From NCBI RefSeq assembly GCF_023078275.1, contig NC_062974.1, forward strand, positions 26,386,110-26,450,109: a stretch of 64,000 nucleotides of DNA, read 5' to 3'. This stretch comes from Leguminivora glycinivorella (lineage: Eukaryota; Arthropoda; Insecta; Lepidoptera; Tortricidae). Numbering within the stretch: position 1 is the stretch's first letter; each line of letters opens with the position of its first letter. The position numbers and the translations under genes were made by a program. The notes under the pieces are model-generated. The model did no database searches. It had not been told where the DNA came from and was given only the letters and a program-made list of their open reading frames with translations. This document shows positions 55,410 to 64,000 of this stretch, in pieces.

Positions 55410-58145
55410 CTGGGACGCTATTGCACAACACCCTGCATTTTATGATTAAGCACTGAGACTTGGCACAGGTTGTTCCTTGGATGGCCCTGAGTAGATAAAG
55501 ATCGGGAGGCATCGAGAGCCCCCCTTAATTTAGGAGGGAGGAGGGGGGGAAGGCTGGCGCCTCCGCGCTTCCTTTGAAACCATATTTCTCTAAAACTATA
55601 CAAAATAGGGCATGCAATATATCATTTTCGGATAAATGAAGGACGCGGAATTCATTTTTGGAACAAAACAAATGTACTTTAGAACAAAAATACAAAAAAA
55701 ATGGGAAAATCTTAAAACGAGATTTTTTTTTTATACATATTATTGCACGTTTTATAAAAACCGTAATAGTTATTTTAAAATAAAAAATACTATTTAATAG
55801 CTACATTTATCTAGTTTTAGACAATGTATAATTTAGTATAGAAATACATTATAGGACAAGTGATAAAAAATAATTTACATCGCCCGATAAGTGATTTGAA
55901 TGCTCATTTCAATAAGTTTTGTCAATGATTTCAGGTATAATCACTATTTTTAACACACGAAATCCGTAATCATTGTAGTTTATGACTATTTTAGTGATTA
56001 ATGTACTTAAAATTAAAAAAAATACAAAAATTTTAAAAAATATTAAAAATGTGATAATTTTTTTGAACATTATCCTATTTTGTTCTTTCTACACAATATA
56101 TATCTAAAAGCAATAAATATCAATAAAAAGCCACATTCTAATAACGTTTACACATGTAGGTATATCACGACCCAGTACAGAAAATTGTAAAAATCCTATA
56201 ATATAGTTTATTTTGATTGTAAAATAAAATTGCATGTGACTTATAATGTAAAAGAAAAATTATCTTAATCACGTTCTCCTCTCCTAAAGCAGTTCTGCAT
56301 GCATAGGCTTGAAGATTTTTTAGTTTACTAGCAGAACTTAGTTACTTCCTTTGGGCCCCCTTAAATCGGTTTTACCCATCCATAAAAGATAAAATAAAAA
56401 TCGTCATATTCTTCCTTTCAGTATCAATGATAGTTAGTTATTGCGCAATAGTGCCATAAAAAATAAACTAGATTCGTATTAGCATTAAACATTAATGATT
56501 TTTGAACTAAGACATTGGTTTTGTACAAAGGAGAACCTCGAAAAATGGTCTGACTAGACGAAAACATGTGTATCGGGGCTAGTACTCAAGGCTCTCAAAA
56601 AGTGTAGCTATTTTGAGTTATTCAAATAAAACAACATGAATAGTCTGAATTTAATTATGTATATATCACAACACCCACTGCATAAGCACATCAGCTCCGA
56701 ACATTTAATTTAAAAAGTCTTTTTTTACGGTTGCACCTTACGCGGCACTGTTTTTTACACCTGCATCCGACAATTTCGAGGCATGTTTCTGCAGCAACAG
56801 GCAACGTTGCGGGCAAGTAGGCTCCCAAATCCCAATTGTTACAGATTTTCGTCCAGCGACAAGTAACAAATAATGGCAAATTTTGAATTGGGTTTAGTTG
56901 ACCCCATACATGGACACCTTGATATACCTATAACCCTTACAAAAATGGTGTAAGGCAGCTTTTGTCGGTGAAATGTTGTTAATTTGGCGGTCTTTTTTTG
57001 GTTAATAACTATTTTCGGCACTCGTTAACCAAAGTACAGGACGCAGATCTGGAATAATAAATATGTCAAGTAAGAATTATCCATAAATTATGCAAATCAT
57101 ATAGATATCTACTATTTCACAAGATGTATTAGGATCAGATGTATATATCTGACCTATCATATCAATCGATCATTTCATGTGATATCAATAGTTAAATTCA
57201 GACTATATTGTATGTTGTTTAATTTGAAGTACTCTAAATAACTACACTTTTTGAGAGCTTTGAGTGCCTTTACCTCAGCTCATCGAATCATACAAGCTGA
57301 CCCGTACCGTACATCACGATCGCCCTGCCACGTCACTTTCATTATTTTTTATCTCGCGTTTCGTAATATATTTATGTAACAAACTATATATTTTTATAAA
57401 CTACATAAATGTGGCTTTTCATTGATATTTATTGTTTTTAGATATATATTGTATAGAAAGAACAAAATAGGATAATGTTATAAAAAATTTATCACATTTT
57501 CATTTTTTTTTAATTTTTGTATTTTTTATTATTTTAAGTACATTAATCACTAAAATAGCCATAAACTACAATGATTATGGCTTTCGTGTGTTAAAAATAG
57601 TGATTATACCTGAAATCATTGACAAAACTTATTGAAATGAGCATTCAAATCACCCTATCGGGCGATGTAAATTATTTTTTATCACTCGTCCTATAATATA
57701 TTTCTATAACAAATTATACATTTTCTAAAACAAAATAAATGTAGCTATTAAATAATATTTTTTATTTAAAAAAAACCATTACAGTTTTCATAAAATGTGC
57801 AATAATATGTATAAAAAAAATCTCGTTTTTAAATTTTCCCATTTTATTTTGTATTTTTGTTCTAAAATACATTTTTTTTGTTCAAAAAATGAATTCCTCG
57901 TCCTTCATTTATCCGAAAATGATATATCGCATGCCCTATTTTGTATATTTTTAGAGAAATATGGTTTCAAAGGAAGCGCGGAGGCGCTAGCCTTCCCCCC
58001 CTCCTCCCTCCTAAATTAAGGGGGGCTCTCGATGCCTCCCGATCTTTATCTACTCAGGGCCACCCAATGAACAACTGTGCCAAGTCTCAGTGCTTAATCA
58101 TAAAATGCAGGGTTCCCATACAAGACATAGCAATAGCGTCCCCAG
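55410..58145. mobile_element. Giant hairpin element, about 2.7 kb, copy 2 only
   Basis: Arms of about 735 bases (55410-56140 and 57405-58145) are inverted repeats of each other at high identity by eye. Landmarks: CTGGGACGCTATTGC at the left end and GCAATAGCGTCCCCAG at the right; GGGAGGCATCGAGAGCCCCC against GGGGGGCTCTCGATGCCTCC; and TGAAACCATATTTCTCTAAA against its complement. A further inner pair (about 56575-56660 and 57175-57275) surrounds a unique centre. Copy 1 is uninterrupted here (CTTTAAGGCTACAGGTTC near 29993). Foldback architecture; the class is unknown. Confidence 0.92.
56691..57005 (-). pseudogene. Degraded Cys-rich ORF remnant in hairpin loop
   Basis: On the minus strand, SPTKAALHHFCKGYRYIKVS lies at about 56905-56965. 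After a stop and a frame change comes LPATLPVAAETCLEIVGCRC, then KKQCRVRCNRKKRLF, then a stop at 56691. A PT-x-x-AL-x-x-H block upstream of a LP-x-x-x-x-x-C-LE-x-x-x-C-x-CKK-x-C-x-x-x-C segment resembles, from memory, a CXC-like cysteine motif in repeated insect ORFs associated with mobile DNA. This is recognition by eye only. The sequence is broken by at least one frameshift and one stop. Confidence 0.4.
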
Positions 58146-58203
58146 TATAAGGCCACAGGTTCAACCTAGTCCATCAACATCGCACAAAAAATAAAGTACA
58201 ATA

Positions 58204-58680
58204 ATATGTTATCATCGAAGATAAAATGCCTATTTTCTATATGCTCTAGATTTTTTACTATTGTGTACCAAAATGTAGAAATTTTATATGAAAACTGAAA
58301 AATCGTCAAATCATAGCGACCCCTAAACACTACTTTATCTCGCTGAAATTTGACATTTGGGATCAAATCGAGTAAAAAAAGCCCTGGGGAAGAAGAAAAA
58401 ATAAAAAACATATTTTTTAACTACCCTAGTGCCGGTCTTTCGGAGGGCCTGGGAAAGCATACAAAGGGCAGAGCTGGATAATGTGCTTGTTCTCTTGGCT
58501 ACAGGTTCAGTATCTAGTATAATTGACACAAATCGATTCTAGGTAAATGATCGCTCATATTTCAGCAGTATTAGTCCAGATAGCCCAATTATTGTGCCTA
58601 GTTTTTGGACGTTTATTACTTTTATTAGTTGGCATGTGATTTGTAACTTTGTTAACCTGTAACCTTTTACACGGGTTAAC
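58204..58680. other. Copy 2-specific stretch beside the giant hairpin
   Basis: After AAAAATAAAGTACAATAAT, copy 2 carries about 470 bases not found in copy 1 before the shared GTTAACAAGACCTT sequence resumes. There is a CAAATCATAGCGACCCCTAA stretch resembling the inverse of a GGTTGCTATGATTTG motif at 55190, so the flanking repeat may itself be split by the hairpin. Confidence 0.5.
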
Positions 58681-58868
58681 AAGACCTTTGCATCGACCCA
58701 TAGTCAAACGGTGTTAAGAAGTGTATATTTATCATTTACAAATATCTTTATCGTTTTTTCTGCCAGAATTGTGGTCTAGATTTGATAAAACGTGACCTCT
58801 CCCTGTAACGGTTATAATATCGTGAAAACAACTACCCTTTTGAGGTAAAATGTAGACAAGTTACAGTA

Positions 58869-58886
58869 GGGGGGGGGGGGGGGGGG
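58869..58886. repeat. Poly-G run
   Basis: 18 consecutive G against 9 in copy 1 (30249-30257). It could be a true length polymorphism or an assembly slip. Confidence 0.9.
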
Positions 58887-59278
58887 TCCTGGAGACAGGA
58901 AGCGGCGGGTAACTTGAACCATTTTATGAAAAAATTGCCAAAATGAAAATATTTGTTTTATTAGTAATCCTATGACCTAACGATACCTATTTGAACATGA
59001 TATGTGCATGCTTTTTCAGAAAGTTCAACTTATACACATATTTTTGTCGATTGGTGCCTTTTCACAAAATTAAATAAAAAAATAAAAAAAAATACGTCCA
59101 ATTTACCCTGCTAGCTATTAATTACTTTTACACTTCAAAAAAAATCAACGATAATTAAATCCTTTATAAATTTCTTGAGGCTTAAACATTTTTATTTTCA
59201 GTAACGCAAAAATTTATTAGGTACAGATTACGTTTGATACGAATACAATGTGCGAAGTAGTTGCTTAACTTATGTTTT

Positions 59279-59440
59279 ATTTATTTATTTATTTATTTAT
59301 TTAAACTTTATTGCACAATATAAAAAAGTACAAATGGCGGACTTAATGCCAGATGGCATTCTCTACCAGTCAACCATGGGCTAAACCGAAAGATTAAGTA
59401 GGTGCAGGGTCCTAGTATAGTTAGCGTGTAATGGAAAAGA
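59279..59440 (-). mobile_element. LINE 3' UTR insertion, copy 2 only
   Basis: On the minus strand it ends in an AAATAAATAAAT tail preceded by GTGCAATAAAGTTTAAATAA and GGTTGACTGGTAGAGAATGC, a 3' UTR type I associate with abundant lepidopteran Jockey-like elements (from memory). GTTTT occurs at both edges (59274-59278, 59441-59445). Copy 1 is empty (ACTATGTTTTAATATC near 30640). Confidence 0.8.
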
Positions 59441-59445
59441 GTTTT

Positions 59446-59889
59446 AATATCTGAATTATGTCTAAAGTACCTCTAACTTCGTTTAAGGCAGGTTTCATGA
59501 ACGTAGTTAATATGAGAAACTCTAACAAACTTAGTTTTACTACCTACCTACGATAACCTACAAACGGTAGTTCCTATTACACCTAACTCGTTATAAAGTT
59601 TCATGGTTTTCCTACGCACGACTTGTTCTAAGATACTTCATTACTTACTAAGATGCTATTGTCTGTCTACATTATAATATAATTCACTCTTCAAACTTAT
59701 CCCGATTTCTATATTCCGCTGAATATAGGTACATAGTTTGCAAAATTTACTGGTAAAATTTCTTCAACGTAAGATATAAAAATTACGTGAAAATCAATGA
59801 CTTGCATAAAGTTCCTTCTCTTAGTATAAAAATTACTTAATAGGTTTTTTTATTGTGCAATTATTAAACTCCATTTTTCCTTGTTCCAG
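59446..59889. other. Noncoding sequence before the exon, with splice acceptor
   Basis: Aligns to the sequence before 31099 in copy 1. It ends in a pyrimidine-rich CATTTTTCCTTGTTCCAG, a credible 3' splice site. No further exon was recognised upstream. Confidence 0.6.
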
Positions 59890-60372
59890 GCTTTCAAGCT
59901 GTTCAAAAGAAGCAAAAGCCGCAAGAGCGCCCGCAACCGCATCTCGCCCCTTGTCCGCTCACCATCATACTCCGGCACCGTCGACGCTCGCTCAGAGATC
60001 GACATCCAACGCTACTGCCCTTGCAGAGCTTCCCTGCCACCTCTCCGCATCCCTAGCGAAAGCATCGATGGATACAGCAGCTGCAATAGCTACGACAGTT
60101 CACGAAACGAGAGCTTAAGGAGCTACGAATGTGGATACAACTGCGCGCGATCTGATTCAGCATATGAGTCGGCTAGAAGTAGCCCGGCTAGAGCACCGGT
60201 CTGCTATGCCACAGTCACATATTTTAACGTTAACGACAGCGAAGATAGTAGCAGTATCAGAACAGAATACACGCTATTAGATTATGATGTGGAAGACAGA
60301 GATATGGACGGGACTGAGGAGAGCGCGCAGAATCTTATCAACGAAAGCTTGGAACTGGTTAGCACTTTATGA
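59890..60372 (+). CDS. Unidentified host gene, 3' coding exon (160 codons)
   Basis: Intact frame from just after a TTCCTTGTTCCAG acceptor (phase 0) to TGA at 60370-60372. I do not recognise the protein. It starts basic (AFKLFKRSKSRKSARNRISP) and is rich in Ser, Tyr and Arg in the middle (DGYSSCNSYDSS, SYECGYNCARSDSAYESARS). It then becomes acidic (NDSEDSSSIRTEYTLLDYDV, EDRDMDGTEE) and ends NLINESLELVSTL. No signal peptide, membrane segment or known domain is seen; a disordered cytoplasmic or nuclear tail is possible. No start codon lies in this exon, so the 5' exons must lie outside or be unrecognised. A GT at 60358 could also be a splice donor (CTG|GTTAGC), in which case the stop shown is not used. 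Confidence 0.75.
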   Translation, partial: AFKLFKRSKSRKSARNRISPLVRSPSYSGTVDARSEIDIQRYCPCRASLPPLRIPSESIDGYSSCNSYDSSRNESLRSYECGYNCARSDSAYESARSSPARAPVCYATVTYFNVNDSEDSSSIRTEYTLLDYDVEDRDMDGTEESAQNLINESLELVSTL

Positions 60373-60654
60373 ATTAGTTTTAGCTAAGGTAGATTTTGTA
60401 TGATATTATAGTTTGTTTTGGATTAGCTTTAATAATAATTTTAATTGTGGTATGATCTTCATATATGAAAGAAAACGCTGGGAGTTTATCGATCATATGA
60501 AAAAAGGTATAAAAGAAAAGAAACGAATTACTTTGAGTATATAAGAACTGTTTAGAGTAGGTAGATATATAAAGTTATTTTTTTGGAACCACATTAACCA
60601 AATAATATATTCTCAAGTCGAACATATATAATATATAGTATGGTACAGTCGCAT
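60373..60654. other. Sequence after the exon, possible 3' UTR
   Basis: AT-rich and conserved with copy 1 (31598-31870) apart from small indels. No canonical AATAAA polyadenylation signal stands out before the MITE-like element. Confidence 0.4.
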
Positions 60655-60951
60655 GTAAATACATACACGTATCTGAACACGCCTCTATTGGGGCATTTAC
60701 AGAATTTGGGCCAATTAACGAAAGTTGTCAACAAAAATTAACTCACTGTCAGTGTGACGATAACTAAGCATGAAATTTCAATAAAAATATTGTTTTCAGT
60801 ACAGATGGTGTTTTTTTACGCACTAGTGCGAGAAGTGGTTCATTATATGCCAGGTCGAAACTTCGGAAGCTCATCTGTACCGAAAAACGTCGTACGATAC
60901 ACGTGCGAAAAGGAAATTCGCAACTCGTGTCGATTTATAACACTCCCTTAG

Positions 60952-61338
60952 GGCGCGAAGGTCGCCCAAACAGACGATGGGCTGACGATGTAACCCAGGC
61001 AGCAGGGAAACAGTGGATGACGCTAGCCCTAGATAGGGACACCTGGAAAGAGATGGAGGAGGCCTTCACCCAATGAGGGGTTCATCAGAAGAAGAACAAC
61101 AGACAAGAACACAAGACATGTAAAAAAAAAAAGATGAATAAATGGCTTAAACATTAAATAAATGTCATATACAAAGAAAAAGTGACCAAGGCCTCCAGTG
61201 CTCCGAGCTGGAATCGAACCAGCGTACTCCGCTTACCGCTTAATAGTAGTGTTACTACTTAAAAAATACAAGTTAAAAAATTTTCTATGAAAATAATTTA
61301 ATTTGTTCTTAGAATAAATGGCTTTTTTTTTTTTATAG
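60952..61338 (+). mobile_element. LINE 3' tail with tRNA-like segment, copy 2 only
   Basis: A 387-base insertion absent from copy 1 (ACTCCCTTCGGTCGTG near 32178). It begins with ORF2 C-terminal coding and is followed by an A-rich stretch. At about 61197-61245, read on the minus strand, is a tRNA-like GGTTCGATTCC B-box segment (CTCCGAGCTGGAATCGAACC on the plus strand). It ends in a T-rich run. The joined LINE tail and tRNA-like piece may be one element or two successive insertions. Confidence 0.75.
60954..61076 (+). pseudogene. LINE ORF2 C-terminus, RTE-like
   Basis: 41 codons, REGRPNRRWADDVTQAAGKQ then WMTLALDRDTWKEMEEAFTQ, and a TGA stop. The GRP-x-x-RW-x-DD...AG-x-x-W...A-x-DR-x-x-W-x-x-x-EEAFTQ pattern is characteristic of the very end of RTE-type non-LTR polyproteins. 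Truncated and nonfunctional. Confidence 0.82.
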
Positions 61339-61966
61339 GTCGTGTTTTAACTTATCGCCACTCGTTTCGAACTTCCTTTTTTACGCACTTGTATCGTAAT
61401 GTACTATTTTCTATTAAATACATAAATTTAAAGCGATAATCTACATTTAGAATGTGAAAAAAGTTAATTTTTAGACGGATTTTATGCTTAATTGTCGTCA
61501 CAAAACTGACATCCAGTTAATTTTTGTTAAATTACGCTAATTTGGGGGACCCAAATTCTGAAAATGCCCATTTTCGAGGCGACAAGGCGTGTTTAGATAT
61601 TTTTGCGCGCCTCTGACACTCACATACATGTATCTGATGGTGGCTGTCCAGCATCAAATATTTGTAAAATAAGAAATCTAATTTTACTGTACATTTTTCA
61701 CTATTTTCTTGTATTGTTGGGCTATAGATGGCTATTCAATCTAGCCAAAATAATGTATTTACCTGTATATATTGCGTCTACCAAAGTTTGTGTGATATCA
61801 TAAAGTATAATTATATGTTAGTTTTAATGACCACTGTGCTGCTAATGCTGGACAAAACCATATCATTAATATGAATCATAAAATACTTTAAATTACTCCA
61901 TACGTTTGTAAATAAATCCTACAATATCAAAGAATTTGGCTCTGGCATAATTTATATGTAACGCCA

Positions 61967-62267
61967 AGTTTTAATTGGAATAAATAGGTGCCTAATTGAT
62001 GAATGCTTTTTCACAAAACACAAATATTTAAGGTTTAATATTAATTTGAAAGTCATTAAATATTGTCCGAGCATTTAAAAGTTATACATATATATCTGGA
62101 ACATTCTAATTCTAAAAATAATAGAATTTTACAGGACTGAGCAGTGTAGTTATTGTTAATAGTTAGTACTTTTATATATTACATAATATATTATATGTCG
62201 TTGATCTCAATTAAATTTTATTACTTAGCCATTAAGTATCTCCTTCGTTCCAATTTGTAATTGTGAA
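61967..62267. other. Right flank, no feature seen
   Basis: Single-copy sequence following the end of the duplicated block. AT-rich; no gene recognised. Confidence 0.5.
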
Positions 62268-62312
62268 AAGTCACGACACGACACGACACGACAAGTCACG
62301 ACAATCACGACA
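62268..62312. repeat. (CACGA)n-type microsatellite
   Basis: CACGACACGACACGACACGA followed by looser TCACGACAA variants. Confidence 0.85.
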
Positions 62313-62469
62313 ACTTGCCATTTGTTAAAGACACAAACTTATATCTTAACTAGATATTGTTGAGCCAAACTAACTGTGCACCGACTTTGTCAGGGCACAC
62401 AGAAGGAATGCAATATTTTTATTTAAAACCTGGCCAGAAATATATGATTCTTGTTAAGAGACCTTTAAA

Positions 62470-62940
62470 CTTGGGAATTTTAGTTAAATATACAAGTGTT
62501 ATTAACTAGATTTATCGAAAAAAAATTGTCCATTAAGAACAACTCAGTCAAAAGATATTTCAAAAAAATCTTTAAAATCGAGGTTCCGCTCTCGACTCTT
62601 TCCTCCTTCAAAACTTAATCAATCGCAACGAAATTTGTGAATCTGAATAACAATGAAATAATCTATGTCGGACCGTTTAAATTTTTTGGTTAGTTGTTTG
62701 TTACCAATCTTGAGTATCACACCTTTTTTTGCGCCACAATGAAAAAGGCCGTTTTTGGAAATTTTTGATTGGCTCTAGAGTCTTTAAAAAGCAGAATATC
62801 AAAAATATCAAAACGGTCCGACACAGATAAAAATAATAACAATCTGTGTTGAAAAAATCATTGCTCAATCTTCAAAAACTAGGGAGGAAACAGTCGAGAG
62901 CGTTTGTACGGAGAATTGACCCCTACCGTATCGTCTTAAC
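62470..62940 (+). repeat. Family X element
   Basis: Same orientation as 2672-3128 and similar over its whole length, including the left AGTTAAATATACAAGTGTT and the right CAGTCGAGAGCGTTTGTA. Confidence 0.7.
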
Positions 62941-63228
62941 AGAGCGCTCGCTGTTATTCTGATGTATGCGATGACAGTTCAGCATGAAGAAAATTGTTGT
63001 GATGAAATTCCGCAACGTGGCGCGTGGTCTTATATTTCTAGTCAGACTTTATTTCCACAGTGAATTATCAAAAAGTGGGTGTGAAGATACTTAACTTATC
63101 AACACCACATTCAAATCTTTCTAAAAATAATTTTGATAAGACTTTTCTCCAAAATTTGTATTTTTTTTGTATTTCGCTTCTTAACTCACATTAATAAAAA
63201 TAAAAAGTAGACTGTATTTGAACAAGTG

Positions 63229-63361
63229 TACAGTCAACCAATTGGAACCTTAGGCCACTGTAGAACTATGTCACAGTGACGTTATAAATTAGGTTGTAAG
63301 AAATCTCTTACTGCTTCTCATTTTGACATGGTTGTAGAGTGGCCTTGGGGTTCACTGTACG
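63229..63361. mobile_element. Family P MITE
   Basis: The left end ACAGTCAACCAATTGGAACC and the right GGCCTTGGGGTTCACTGTA pair with a deletion in the right arm. The interior is inverted relative to 34379. Confidence 0.75.
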
Positions 63362-63742
63362 TTACTCCATGATTTTGTATCCTAATTGCCAGAATTGCCA
63401 ATCAATTTCGATTGGGAACTCGAAATAAGCTTATATTGAATTACTTTTACAAACATTGTGCGAAGGGGTTGAAATAAATTGATGTCATAATTACCAACGT
63501 ATTTTATTTGGGTTATGGGGGGTTGAGTTGATTGAGAGGGAGGCAATGACCTTTTTAGAGGTATATTTTCCTGTAGAAGGTAACAACCATTTGAATTGAT
63601 TTTACCTTGGAAATGATAACAACTGAACAGTGTCTTTTGTCTATTATTTTTGAAATGGTTTAATTTAATATTGCTGTATTCATATCGAATTTGAATTTAC
63701 TTAAATGTAAATTGATATAAATGGGCGTTTTTCAAAATAACT

Positions 63743-63993
63743 CTCGAATATCGAATTTCACCAGATCTAGACGTGTCTGGGCTCATTCTTCTCAGAATCA
63801 CGAGCTGATTCGATCCTGACGATAAAAAAATGTGTCCTTATTTTTTTTCTCTCTTCGTGCGTGACGTATTGAAACTCGAATTTGGTATGAAAAATTTGGG
63901 ACACATTTTTTTATCGTCAGGATCGAATCAGCTCGTGATTCTGAGAAGAATGAGCCTAAACACGTCCAGATCTGGTGAAATTCGATATTCGAG
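63743..63993. mobile_element. Foldback MITE, family Q type 3
   Basis: Arms of about 95-100 bases are nearly exact inverted repeats: CTCGAATATCGAATTTCACC, CTCAGAATCACGAGCTGATT and GATCCTGACGATAAAAAAAT. The short centre holds CGTGCGTGACGTATTG. Same architecture as types 1 and 2. Confidence 0.9.
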
Positions 63994-64000
63994 ATTTATT

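Larger units (their letters stand above)
60655..61640. mobile_element. MITE-like element with GAACACGCCTC ends, split by a LINE tail
   Basis: Allele of 31876-32485. The left half stops at AACACTCCCTTA and the right half resumes at GGTCGTGTTTTAACTTATCG. Confidence 0.65.

Overview
The window looks like AT-rich, repeat-dense nuclear DNA of a moth or butterfly. The evidence is two tRNA-derived SINE families, mariner-type DNA transposons, 3' ends of several non-LTR retrotransposon lineages, and many short interspersed families of the kind that fill lepidopteran introns and intergenic DNA. This taxonomic call is inference. I see no bacterial-type gene organisation, no rRNA, no functional tRNA gene and no CRISPR array.

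The dominant structure is a two-copy arrangement around a 100-base N gap (32824-32923). Sequence 7087-32823 (copy 1, ending at the gap) and 32924-61966 (copy 2, starting at the gap) are the same locus. They are nearly identical over most alignable stretches, but many large blocks are present in only one copy. Because the suffix of the left contig equals the prefix of the right contig, the simplest reading is two overlapping contigs carrying different haplotypes that were joined end to end (a false duplication). On that reading, 1-7086 and 61967-64000 are the true single-copy flanks. Comparing the copies gives a catalogue of transposon insertion polymorphisms, several with clear target-site duplications (TSDs).

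The only convincing host coding sequence is one exon near the right end of each copy. Copy 2 (59890-60372) is an intact 160-codon reading frame behind a good 3' splice site. Copy 1 (31099-31597) carries a series of small insertions that destroy the frame, close to the contig end. I do not recognise the protein.

Copy 1 only: a mariner with one frameshift (15501-16755); a foldback element with quasi-periodic motifs nested in a SINE (9636-10690); a GC-rich palindrome (12751-12903); a GC-rich insert flanked by TTAAAT (13756-13983); a composite 4.6 kb block (21016-25659) with a large TIR-like element, two nested inverted-repeat structures and a second mariner; and a MITE (29454-29613).

Copy 2 only: a palindromic MITE (34379-34519); two related foldbacks (36161-36283, 54907-55055); two pieces of one LINE (36619-36848, 39440-39835); a MITE (40735-40893); a 3.5 kb nested composite (47138-50627); a family Z insertion (50953-51500); a hAT-like MITE with 8-bp TSD (52510-52832); a 2.7 kb giant hairpin (55410-58145); a LINE 3' UTR (59279-59440); and a LINE tail (60952-61338).

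Family letters (SINE-A, SINE-B, O, P, Q, T, U, V, W, X, Y, Z) are my own labels for repeats seen more than once here. Ends of repeats without a stated TSD are approximate to roughly ten bases.
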